From positions 1,864,225-1,928,224 of the forward strand of contig OY987308.1 of NCBI GenBank assembly GCA_963920635.1: a stretch of DNA of 64,000 nucleotides, read 5' to 3'. This document shows, one piece after another, positions 53,205-63,360 of the stretch (positions within the stretch are counted from its first letter, which is position 1; every line of letters begins with the position of its first letter). Origin of the DNA: Pseudeuparius sepicola. Its lineage: Eukaryota; Arthropoda; Insecta; Coleoptera; Anthribidae. The notes below the pieces were generated by a model. It made no database searches and was not told the DNA's origin. It saw only the letters and a list, made by a program, of their open reading frames with translations. Made by a program: the position numbers and the translations under genes.

Positions 53205-56200
53205 CCCTAATTTTTTTTTTCATGTTTTTTCTGAAAATAGGTCGCAAAAAACTCTACTTTGGTGCAACATTTCAGGTCTCAATCTCAATTTTCAAGGCCT
53301 ACTACGAATTTTTTTTCCAGTAGAAAATGTCGAAAACCACTTAGCGATTTTTTTATTTAAAATCTGAACGACAGCGTTAATCAGGACACCCTAAAAACCC
53401 CGCGTACCAAATTTGGACAAAAACATATACAGGGAGTTCCTTTCTGCAGGGTGTCAAAGTTGAGCAAAATAGGAATTTTAGAGGCATCTGGAGAGTCAAG
53501 TGTGCCATGGAATCCCGTCAAAGCAGGACTACCTAAAGTGTTGGTGAGCAAAGATTCAATACAAAAATGTACAGGGTCTTTTTCCCTCGGCGATCTCAAA
53601 ATGCTGAATTTTTATTAAACTTTATACTGGTCATGAGAGCTCTGGAATCATTGAAAAAATATTAATAAACACAAAAGCAATTTATTTCTTTACATCATCC
53701 AACCAACAAATAAAAACAATTCAAATTGTTGGACCTTTATCAATAAAGTCACTGTCTAAGATGACACATTTTCCGTGCGTCTCCTGTTGTGGCACCATAT
53801 GGACATACTGACTCTCAGGCTTCTGTATTTTTAGACTTTAAACCTTTAAAGATAGACAATTAATACCCGTACCAAAAAGAACATACTATTTAAAGGATTT
53901 CTAAAAATGTAACAAAATACGGGGTGTTCCATTTAAAAAAACATAACTTTGGGTCGCCACTACTTATTGGATCACCCTGTATACCAAGATGTGAAACACA
54001 CTGTATATCTACAGGGTGTTTCATCTTAAGTGCGAACACCCCCGTAAAATTTGTATTCTACATCCGATTTTAGCCGCGTTTTTTCTAAAAATTGGCCACA
54101 AAAAAACGCTACGTTGGTGCAAAATTCCAGGTCTTAATGTCAATTTTCAAGGCCTACTATAATTTTTTTTTTCTAGTAAAAAATGACGAAAACCATTTAG
54201 CGATTTTTTTATTTAAAATCTGCCACCACAGCGTTAATCAGAACAACCTAAAACCCCCGTATACCAAATTTGAACAAAAAATATACAGGGAGTTCCATTC
54301 TGCAGGATGTCAAAATTGAGCAAAATAGGAATTTTAAAGGCATCTGGAGAGTCAAGTGTGCCATTGAATCCCGTCAAAACAGATGAATGATCAACAGGAC
54401 TACTCAAAGTGTTGGTGTGCAAAGATTCAATACAAAAATGTACAGGGTCTTTTTCGCTGGGCGATGTAAAAATGCTGAATTTTTATTAAACTTTATATTG
54501 GTCAGAAGTGCTCTGGAATCATTGAATAAATATTAATAAATACAAAAGCAATTTATTTCTTTACATCATCCAACCAACAAATAAAAACAATTCAAATTGT
54601 TGGACCTTTATCAATAAAGTCACTGTCTAAGATGACACATTTTCCGTGCGTCTCCTGTTGTGGCACCATATGGACATACTGACTCTCAGGCTTCTGTATT
54701 TTTAGACTTTAAACCTTTAAAGATAGACAATTAATACCCGTACCAAAAAGAACATACTATTTAAAGGATTTCTAAAAATGTAACAAAATACGGGGTGTTC
54801 CATTTAAAAAAACATAACTTTGGGTCGCCACTACTTATTGGATCACCCTGTATACCAAGATGTGAAACACACTGTATATCTACAGGGTGTTTCATCTTAA
54901 GTGCGAACACCCCAGTAAAATTTGTATTCTCCATCCGATTTTAGCCGCGTTTTTTCTAAAAATTGGCCACAAAAAAACGCTACGTTGGTGCAAAATTCCA
55001 GGTCTTAATGTCAATTTTCAAGGCCTACTATAATTTTTTTTTTCTAGTAAAAAATGACGAAAACCATTTAGCGATTTTTTTATTTAAAATCTGCCACCAC
55101 AGCGTTAATCAGAACAACCTAAAACCCCCGTATACCAAATTTGAACAAAAAATATACAGGGAGTTCCATTCTGCAGGATGTCAAAATTGAGCAAAATAGG
55201 AATTTTAAAGGCATCTGGAGAGTCAAGTGTGCCATTGAATCCCGTCAAAACAGATGAATGATCAACAGGACTACTCAAAGTGTTGGTGTGCAAAGATTCA
55301 ATACAAAAATGTACAGGGTCTTTTTCCCTCGGCGATCTCAAAATGCTGAATTTTTATTAAACTTTATACTGGTCATGAGAGCTCTGGAATCATTGAAAAA
55401 ATATTAATAAACACAAAAGCAATTTATTTCTTTACATCATCCAACCAACAAATAAAAACAATTCAAATTGTTGGACCTTTATCAATAAAGTCACTGTCTA
55501 AGATGACACATTTTCCGTGCGTCTCCTGTTGTGGCACCATATGGACATACTGACTCTCAGGCTTCTGTATTTTTAGACTTTAAACCTTTAAAGATAGACA
55601 ATTAATACCCGTACCAAAAAGAACATACTATTTAAAGGATTTCTAAAAATGTAACAAAATACGGGGTGTTCCATTTAAAAAAACATAACTTTGGGTCGCC
55701 ACTACTTATTGGATCACCCTGTATACCAAGATGTGAAACACACTGTATATCTACAGGGTGTTTCATCTTAAGTGCGAACACCCCCGTAAAATTTGTATTC
55801 TCCATCCGATTTTAGCCGCGTTTTTTCTAAAAATTGGCCACAAAAAAACGCTACGTTGGTGCAAAATTCCAGGTCTTAATGTCAATTTTCAAGGCCTACT
55901 ATAATTTTTTTTTTTTAGTAAAAAATGACGAAAACCATTTAGCGATTTTTTTATTTAAAATCTGACACCACAGCGTTAATCAGAACAACCTAAAACCCCC
56001 GTATACCAAATTTGAACAAAAAATATACAGGGAGTTCCATTCTGCAGGATGTCAAAATTGAGCAAAATAGGAATTTTAAAGGCATCTGGAGAGTCAAGTG
56101 TGCCATTGAATCCCGTCAAAACAGATGAATGATCAACAGGACTACTCAAAGTGTTGGTGTGCAAAGATTCAATACAAAAATGTACAGGGTCTTTTTCGCT

Positions 56201-56390
56201 GGGCGATGTAAAAATGCTGAATTTTTATTAAACTTTATATTGGTCAGAAGTGCTCTGGAATCATTGAATAAATATTAATAAATACAAAAGCAATTTATTT
56301 CTTTACATAATCCAACCAAGAAATAAAAACAATTCAAATTGTTGGACCATTATCAATAAAGTCACTGTCTAAGATGATACATTTTCTGTG
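53205..56390. repeat. 871-bp tandem array with alternating variants (3.65 copies)
   Basis: TACAGGGTGTTTCATCTTAA starts near 54010, 54881 and 55752 (period 871). Each unit continues with a repeat shared with 6460-6786, then a non-family section (CACTGTCTAAGATGACACAT). The first unit (from 53205) lacks that start and is diverged in its first 250 bp. A diagnostic section alternates: copies 1 and 3 (about 53575 and 55318) have CCCTCGGCGATCTCAAAA, copies 2 and 4 (about 54452 and 56193) have CGCTGGGCGATGTAAAAA, with linked differences over the next ~110 bp. That makes a 1,742-bp higher-order unit. Confidence 0.95.
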
Positions 56391-57005
56391 CGTTTCCTGT
56401 TGTGGCACACCAGCCATCTTGACTTCTATGGACTTAGTGACTGGCAGGCTTCTGTATTTTTTAGACTTAGTTCGTTTGTAATGTCTGGGGTGGTTTTGAT
56501 ATACTCGATTTTTTTGACCTGTATAAAGTTTAAAAAATTCAGCATTTCAAGTTGCTACAGAGAAGAACACCTTGTATATTTTTTATTGAATCTTTGCACA
56601 TCGACACTGTGAGTGGTCCTGTTCATCATCCAACTGTTTCGAAGTAATTCCATGGCACACTTGACTCGCCAGATGAGTTTAAAATTCCTATTTTGCTCAA
56701 CTTCCACAGCCTGCAGAATGGAACTCCCTGTATATTTTTTGTTCAAATTTGGTATACGGGGGTTTTAGGTTGTTCTGATTAACGCTGTGGTGTCAGATTT
56801 TAAATAAAAAAATCGCTAAATGGTTTTCGTCATTTTTTACTAGAAAAAAAATTTGTAGTAGGCCTTGAAAATTGACATTAACACCTGAAATTTTGCACCA
56901 ACGTAGATTTTCTTGTGGCCTATTTTTAGAAAAAAACGCGGCTAAAATCGGATGGAGAATACAAATTTTACGGGGGTGTTCGCACTTAAGATGAAACACC
57001 CTGTA
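55752..57005. mobile_element. Palindromic element whose left arm seeded the tandem array
   Basis: TACAGGGTGTTTCATCTTAA at 55752 pairs with TTAAGATGAAACACCCTGTA ending 57005. ACGGGGGTG-type blocks, CGCTAAATGGTTTTCG and GAGTTCC/GGAACTCCCTGTATA are shared in reverse between the arms. The third 871-bp copy is thus the left arm of a complete foldback, and earlier copies lack a right arm. Confidence 0.9.
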
Positions 57006-57539
57006 TATCTCAAAACGCTGTATGTTGCTGGTGTTTGCGTGTGTCACATAATACGTTTTCTGACCTCAAAACCTACACTTTTCTATAAAAAATCTCAGAG
57101 TAAAAAGTTCGCTTATTCCATTTTTTAATGTCTATGCTTCCTGGACTATAAGGTTTCAGCTCATTTAGAGAGAAGATGCGAAATTGCTGTTTTTGCAAAG
57201 CATAAATTCGACTGTTCCGGGTAATAGAATAAAAGTTCTGTGGCGCCATTCTGTAGCTTAAACGAACCTAATGAACCTCTAATGATTTTCTATGGTCAGT
57301 TGAGTACATACTTCCTAATGGTAAATTACCTGATGGTTCATTTCATAACGGTTTGTTTGTTCGATGACAGATGCTAGAATAGAAACGAGGAACTTATTTT
57401 TTTACGAACATACTAAATGAATACATTTTTTACATTGACGTTTATATTTTTTTATTTATTGAAAAAGTTATGTTTTTTTACATCATCACTGAATCACCCT
57501 GTACAATCTTTGTACACCGACGCTTTGACTAGTCATGTT
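57006..57539. other. Unassigned sequence, end of an interrupted repeat
   Basis: CTTTGTACACCGACGCTTTG at 57507-57526 resembles 56592-56610 and continues, beyond the 57540-59264 insertion, at 59273 (TCCATGACACACTTGACTCG). The remainder is unassigned. Confidence 0.5.
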
Positions 57540-59264
57540 CACGATACACTTACCCACGGTATGTCACAGATCATTAAAAATAGGGGACTCAGCAGAGTTT
57601 TTGCCTGGTTTATACAGCAAATAAAATAGAATGTGCAATAAAAAATTAGCCTCGTTATCGTTAAAGGGAATCATTATTTGATCCCTACCTTACTCACTAT
57701 TTATTATGTTGTTTTGTTTGTTGTTTAACTATAAACTAAGCATTAGTTGTGCAGGTTGTGCTTGTGTCGAGGCTTGTGTGCATTAATTGGTAAATTATAT
57801 TATATTTTTGGTAAGGCTTTGAAGTTTATTTATCAATATCTTTGCCTATAACAAGTCATCTGTAAAATACTTTTTTCGATGGAGAGTTTGTGTCGATAGA
57901 AGCCAAAACTTAATTCAGGATTACCTTTCTTACAATAAATGTATTATTTAGATACCTACACCTGCAGTGCTATTCATAAAGTTTGCACCAAATGGGAAAA
58001 ATTTTTATTATTATATTTTTTGAAAATCTTATTTTGGGATATGTTGGTGCATGTTTTGTTTACACTGTTGCGCCTAAAGAGGGTCATGACGTCACAGCCC
58101 ATGCCTGTCAAATTTGACATTTAAAATTCAAAATTGGGAAAAATCAGGTTTGCCTTGAAAATGTCGGAAAAAGTTATTAAGAAATTGTGTTTGTATTGTA
58201 TTATTGTGCCCCTATGCAAATTTTCAGAAGGATATCAGAATATTCGTCTTTCTTACTTGATATTCCTGGAATTGAAACTGAATCCATAAAATTCGATACA
58301 AAACTGTACCTTATAATTTTGTTTCACTGAATTTCAAAATATGGATGTATTTTATGTAAAAATATTACAACACTGGCCCAGGGAATAAATTTATCTTAAA
58401 ATGAAAGAGTCTTTGCACCAAGATTGCGTTCTTACACAATAGCTATTTTTAAAAATCTCATGTTTCTCCTTAACTTTGCATTTAAATTTATTTGTATTGT
58501 TATGATTTGTAAGAGAGCAACCACTAAATAAGTTTCTTCGGTTATTTGCGGAAAAAAAATATCAAGAACCGATTTGAAGAGAAATAATTAAGAAAAAACG
58601 AACATCGTGATATCCTTCTGAAAATTTGCATAGAGGCACAATAATGCAATACAAACACATTTTTTAAATAACTTTTTCCGATATTTTCAAGGCAAACCTG
58701 ATTTTTCACAATTTTTTATTTTAAATGTCAAATTTGACAGGCATGGGCTGTGACGTGACGACCCTCCTTAGGCGCAAAAGTGTAAGCAAAACATGCACCA
58801 ACATATCCCAAAATCAGATTTTCAAAAAATAGAATAATACAAATTTTTCCCATTTGGTGCAAACTTTATGAATAGCACTGTATATGATATTTTTTTATTG
58901 TCTACCAATATAAAAGAAAAATCCTGTTAATTTAACAAAATATACATCAATTTTATTTGCATGCATACGATTAGCTAAATCGCAAAGAAAACAAATTATT
59001 TGTAAAATTATAATTATCAAATTCAAACGTGTTTTTTATCAACAGAATATTCATTCATTTATCTAGTAATATAGTCTACATATTTTTAACAACATTTATT
59101 TAAAAGAAAACGTTTAAAATAAGCAAAAACCCATAAAAAAGTATCTATTGCTGTGTAAAACATATATGGGGCAATTTAAATTCTGATTCGCAACTGACGT
59201 CACAAGGTACGACAGAGATAGGCATATGGATGCGCAACGACATACCGTGGGTAAGTGTATCGTG
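57540..59264. mobile_element. 1.7-kb element with CACGATACACTTACCCACGG ends, ~8-bp TSD
   Basis: Same ends as the 36072-36524 MITE. The octamers GTCATGTT (57532-57539) and ATCATGTT (59265-59272) match at 7 of 8, and the split repeat on both sides confirms the insertion point. The right 230 bp match 36330-36524 (ATTCATTCATTTATCTAGTA, GTATCTATTGCTGTGTAAAA). The left end has only 28 bp of homology before unrelated sequence. It encloses the foldback 57965-58880. Confidence 0.88.
57965..58880. mobile_element. Nested foldback with CAGTGCTATTCATAAAGTTT ends
   Basis: CAGTGCTATTCATAAAGTTT-GCACC and its inverse delimit 916 bp. Arms of roughly 280 bp share TTGGGATATGTTGGTGCATG and CCTGTCAAATTTGACA (inverse at right). 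The centre, 58250-58600, is unpaired. It has the same organisation as the other foldbacks but a different end sequence (CAGTGC against CAGGGTG). Confidence 0.9.
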
Positions 59265-59272
59265 ATCATGTT

Positions 59273-59370
59273 GAGGGGGTTCCATGACACACTTGACTCG
59301 CCAGATGCCTTTAAAATTCCTATTTTGCTCAACTTTGACACCAAATTTGGTAATATGGGTTTTGGCATTT
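59273..59370. repeat. Remainder of the repeat split by the 57540-59264 element
   Basis: TCCATGACACACTTGACTCG then CCAGATGCCTTTAAAATTCC is the reverse complement of the end of an 871-bp unit. It ends at CACCAAATTTGGTAATATGGG. Confidence 0.75.
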
Positions 59371-60059
59371 CAGATTTTTATCTACGAATGTTGTTTAATC
59401 ATTGATTTATATTTGTATAGCGTACACCAAACCATTTTAATTATGTTTGCTTTGCCCAGTCCTATACAATGATAACCCCACCAAAAAAAAAACTTATTAC
59501 TTAAATAAGACAAATAATTATTAACATACCAGATGCCAGATGCCAAGGAAGAGGAATGAATGTACACAGACCTTGTAAAAAAACTTCACGGAATTCTACA
59601 CCGATATAATTAATTTATTGTCAGCAAAAAACCTTCTAATTATTATGCTCTAGTAATTATTGATAATTATTTGGAGAAGTGTTCGATCTGAGAGAAAATT
59701 AACATAAAGTTCGAACTTCTATTAAAATCTGATATGTGGTAAGGACTAACGAGTCTAATATTTCAAACCAAAAATGCATGCTTATGCCCGGGTGGGGTGG
59801 CATTTATTATTTAATCTTCACTAGAAGGACAAAATTTCCAGTTTTTATTTTGTTCATAATTCAATGGAAAACAAAATAAATAGCTTTGATAAGAAACTCA
59901 TTAAATGCCATATTGTTATTTGTTGATATGGATATTTGAGCATATATTATTAGTTGGTAACTGCTTAGTTTTAATTCTTCTCAAAGCACCGTGGGTTTCT
60001 AACGGTGGCCTGATTATCGTTGATTCATCGTTTATCGCAAAAATTTTCGTTACTATAAT
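59371..60059. other. A+T-rich sequence without recognised genes
   Basis: Only short frames on both strands. GCCCGGGTGGGGTGGC (59787-59802) is a small G-rich island. Confidence 0.35.
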
Positions 60060-60230
60060 GAAAAAAAAAAGCTCTTTAACAACAAGCTTTTATTTAAGCC
60101 ATATACTAAAACGAATAAAATAAGTTTAGGTTTTCGTTAAGATAATTCAATTCTAAATTGCGACAAGTTTCTGCAAATTGAAAAACTTGTCACGCGAAAT
60201 GTTGATGAAAGTAGGTATAGTCCAAAGCAC
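60060..60230 (-). mobile_element. Helitron-like fragment, inverted relative to 60960-61375
   Basis: AACAAGCTTTTATTTAAGCC, AAGTTTAGGTTTTCGTTAAG and AACTTGTCACGCGAAATGTT correspond to the reverse complement of 60990-61100 and, in part, to 14830-15080. Together with the next Helitron-like piece it forms a widely spaced inverted pair. Confidence 0.7.
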
Positions 60231-60653
60231 GAAAGAAAACGTTTCTAAAGAATGCGGGCAGCGTTGCGAGATTTCCTATACGGGTAGTCGTTATTTATTG
60301 GCGAATACAAGTTTTATAATATTGAAGCCGAATTTCTGCACTCTGGTATACCCATTTTTGTTTATCATTTATTTTTAACGCGGTGTGATAAAACACCTAT
60401 TATATTTTTTTCAACATCGTCGCGTCTACCATCGCCTTTGAAATCCGGCAACACAGCACTTCTACCAAGCAGTCGGCTGACAAAAGTAGTTAGCCAACGC
60501 GTTTTGTGCCTGTTTCTATACGAGTAGTACGTAAAGTTAACTGCGTATTTGGTCTACCACAAAGACCTCATTTTTTAGGCCGCTGGCAAGTTTTTTCCGC
60601 CGGCTCAGAGAGCTCAGTGGCGTTTCGTATGTTCGGGAGTTAACGTGTGCAAA
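60231..60653. other. G+C-richer leader-like sequence
   Basis: 60410-60640 is richer in G+C than its neighbours (GCCGCTGGCAAG, CGCCGGCTCAGAGAGCTCAG) and leads directly into the small ATG frame at 60654. No TATA box is clear. Confidence 0.35.
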
Positions 60654-60734
60654 ATGAGTAAACAGGGAAGAACGTTGCATTCTCAAGCACGAGAAATAAT
60701 TGCCAATGTTATAAGGGTTTGCCTTCCTCCATAG
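60654..60734 (+). pseudogene. N-terminus of a transposon-type DNA-binding protein (26 aa)
   Basis: ATG 60654 (context CAAAATGA) begins MSKQGRTLHSQAREIIANV and stops after VCLPP at 60734. The LHSQAREIIANV pattern is familiar to me as the opening of a helix-turn-helix region in many insect transposon-derived proteins, where the frame continues for hundreds of residues. Here it is cut after about 20 residues, either at an exon boundary or by deletion. It lies inside the span between two inverted Helitron-like fragments. Confidence 0.4.
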
Positions 60735-60899
60735 TCTAAGGCATCACCGTTAAGAATAATATTAACGATAAATTAAATAACAATTATATGAAAATTAAGT
60801 CAGTGAGTTACACAAAATTGAGCTACGCCCCTGAACTGTGACTAATTCTATAATATTTGCGAGTTCTTCCCCCTTACGTCGCACGCATTCTGCCGTAAG
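60735..60899. other. Unassigned spacer
   Basis: No feature recognised. Confidence 0.3.
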
Positions 60900-61375
60900 G
60901 AGGACTATAGGTACCAATTAATTTTATTGGACAGTGATTGGTTGATAAGCAAGTACCTATTTGCCCTAGTATGCATTTTTTTCTTTACAATTCGCGCGAC
61001 AAGCTTTTCAATTTGCAAATGTCGCAATTTGCAATTGAATTATCTTAATGAAAACCTAAACTTATTTTATTCGTTTTAGTAAATGGCTTAAATAAAAGCT
61101 TGTTTTTAAAAAGGTTTCTTTATTTTCAATTTTATTTTGTGATTTTTAGTACCTATTTGATTCCCATGTCAGAAGGGTGGTAAAGAAATTTAGTCCGCCA
61201 TCTTGGACCGGCGGCCATTTTGAAAGTATTACAATATTGAGTATTGCACATTGTATTGTCACCGGAACTTAGGTGTAAGTATGCAAAATTTCAGCGCAAT
61301 CGGATGTCAGGAAGTGGTTCTAATTCAGCTCGCAAGATACTAACAAGGCAAGTTAAATAAAAGCTTGTAAAAAAT
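60900..61375 (+). mobile_element. Helitron-like fragment, complete order of blocks
   Basis: GGTACCAATTAATTTTATTG, CGCGACAAGCTTTTCAATTT, GAATTATCTTAATGAAAACC, CTTAAATAAAAGCTTG, AGTCCGCCATCTTGGACCGG, CAGGAAGTGGTTCTAATTCA and GTTAAATAAAAGCTTGTAAA occur in this order. They join the blocks found separately at 14815-15200 and 13530-13795, so this is the best guide to the full non-autonomous element. Confidence 0.78.
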
Positions 61376-61493
61376 AAAGAAAAGAAAAATATTATAAATA
61401 AATGTTTTAACTGAGAATATGCAGGAAGCATTCTTATTATCATAGCCACCTAAATACTGTTATTATACTTCGTGGAAAATTCCAGACATTCTA

Positions 61494-62679
61494 TACAGAT
61501 TGGTTCACTTTTATGTGGTAGGACTTTAACATTAGATAGAAAAAGATAATCTAAAATGAAAATTTTATATCAACATATATCGGGGAAAGCTTAGTTTCCG
61601 AGATACAGGGCGTTGAAGTGTTGGAAAAAATATGAAGTATTTTTTACACTGTCCGAACCAGTGGAGATATTTAAACCAAATTTGATGTGTAGTACCACCT
61701 TTTTGACTACGATATTTAGTGATAATATGAAGGTCCTGAAATAACCAGTGGTGGAGTTATGGGTTTTCACTATCACTAAATTTAAAAAGTAATTAGTACG
61801 GACCTGTCTCACATCAACGTAAATTTTAAATAAATTATTTAGTTTCCATCTCAGCCTTTTTTGCCTAAAAATGTGTTTTCTAAGATTATTGATAAATATC
61901 GCAAATAACAGAAATTAATTATGGAACACTTATCGGATTCAGCTATTTTATTTTTAATTTTATGGAAACAATTTTAAAAATAAACTGGCACTTGGTTGAG
62001 GTACATTATTTTATTATCATTTTAACATTTTTATCAAATCTAGTATTATTTCTTAATAATTTTTATAATTCTAAATTTGTAGAATTCTAAATTATACCAC
62101 GACGATTATAAAAATTATTAAGAAATAATACAGATTTGATAAAAATGTTAAAATGATAATAAAGTAATGTACCTCAACCAAGTGCCAGTTTATTTTTAAA
62201 ATTGTTTCCATAAAATTAAAAATAAAATAGCTGAATCCGATAAGTGTTCCATAATTAATTTCTGTTATTTGCGATATTTATCAATAATCTTAGAAAACAC
62301 ATTTTTAGGCAAAAAAGGCTGAGATGGAAACTAAATAATTTATTTAAAATTTACGTTGATGTGAGACAGGTCCGTACTAATTACTTTTTAAATTTAGTGA
62401 TAGTGAAAACCCATAACTCCACCACTGGTTATTTCAGGACCTTCATATTATCACTAAATATCGTAGTCAAAAAGGTGGTACTACACATCAAATTTGGTTT
62501 AAATATCTCCACTGGTTCGGACAGTGTAAAAAATACTTCATATTTTTTCCAACACTTCAACGCCCTGTATCTCGGAAACTAAGCTTTCCCCGATATATGT
62601 TGATATAAAATTTTCATTTTAGATTATCTTTTTCTATCGAATGTTAAAGTCCTACCACATAAAAGTGAACCACCCTGTA
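61494..62679. mobile_element. Nearly perfect 1,186-bp palindromic element
   Basis: Arms 61494-62069 and 62105-62679 are inverted copies with only a handful of differences (for example TTAGATAG/TTCGATAG and TATTTT/TACTTT). The loop is about 35 bp. The right end GGTTCACCACCCTGTA-type and left end TACAGATTGGTTCAC fit a degraded and an intact TACAGGGTGGTTCAC terminus with a TA target. Both arms encode the same 73-codon frame, which has no recognised domain and no support beyond the duplication. Confidence 0.96.
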
Positions 62680-62684
62680 TTAAA

Positions 62685-63360
62685 GATGCATGGAGATATT
62701 TGCAAATATCATGGAGCTCAGTCCAGAGAGTGTTAAAAATGCATAAGTTTAGACCATATTGTTATCGCCCAGTTCAAAAACTGTATGAAAATGATACCTA
62801 ATTATAGAAGGCGAGAATATTGCCGTTTAATGTTAGAGAGTAAAGCGGAAAATGACCAGTTCATAGGTGCGTTTTTTCATCACTTGTAAATTAAGTATCA
62901 CTATAAAGATTTCACTACCTACTACTATTAACTAATTACAATTAGACATTATTATTCTATTACATTATTATTCTATTACAGCTTCTATATTGTGGACTGA
63001 TGAAACCCCTTTTACAAAATGTGGTATCTACTTACTTATTGGTCATCAGAAAATAAATGACAGTTTATTTCAATTCAACGACAAGGTCGAACTTCAATAA
63101 ATGTTTGGTGTGGTATTTTTCGGAATCACATATTGGTCCAGTATTTTTTGAAGGTGGTTTAACTGGACTAAAATATGTACAGCTCTTAAGAGGACAAATT
63201 TCTGATCTATTGATCAAGTTAATGAGCGAATATTGTTTGGCAACAAGACGGTGCTCCAGCGCGTAATTCAAATGCTGTCAAGAGGCATTTAGATGACACT
63301 TTTGTAGAGTGGATTGGTTCAAATATGGAACTATTTTATGGCCTGCCAAAAGCCTAACTA
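62685..63360 (+). pseudogene. Mariner-type DDE transposase, internal part with intron
   Basis: Translation in shifting frames gives SSVQRVLKMHKFRPY-YRPVQ, then YRRREYCRLMLESKAENDQF, SILWTDETPFTKCGI (first catalytic Asp), GPVFFEGGLTGLKYVQLL, and WQQDGAPARNSNAVKRHLDD (second catalytic Asp) with FVEWIGSN. About 110 bp between QFI and SILWTDE (62871-62982) begin GTGCGT, end TTATTCTATTACAG and contain stops, so they look like an intron. There are at least two frameshifts. The third-acid WPARSPDL block is reduced to YGLPKA, and homology ends at about 63360. The palindrome 61494-62679 abuts it upstream. Confidence 0.87.

Noticed and set aside
61591..62582. Two identical 73-codon frames (61591-61812 and 62361-62582)
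   Set aside because: Identity is due to the palindrome. No domain, no promoter, and one strand's frame is the mirror of the other arm.
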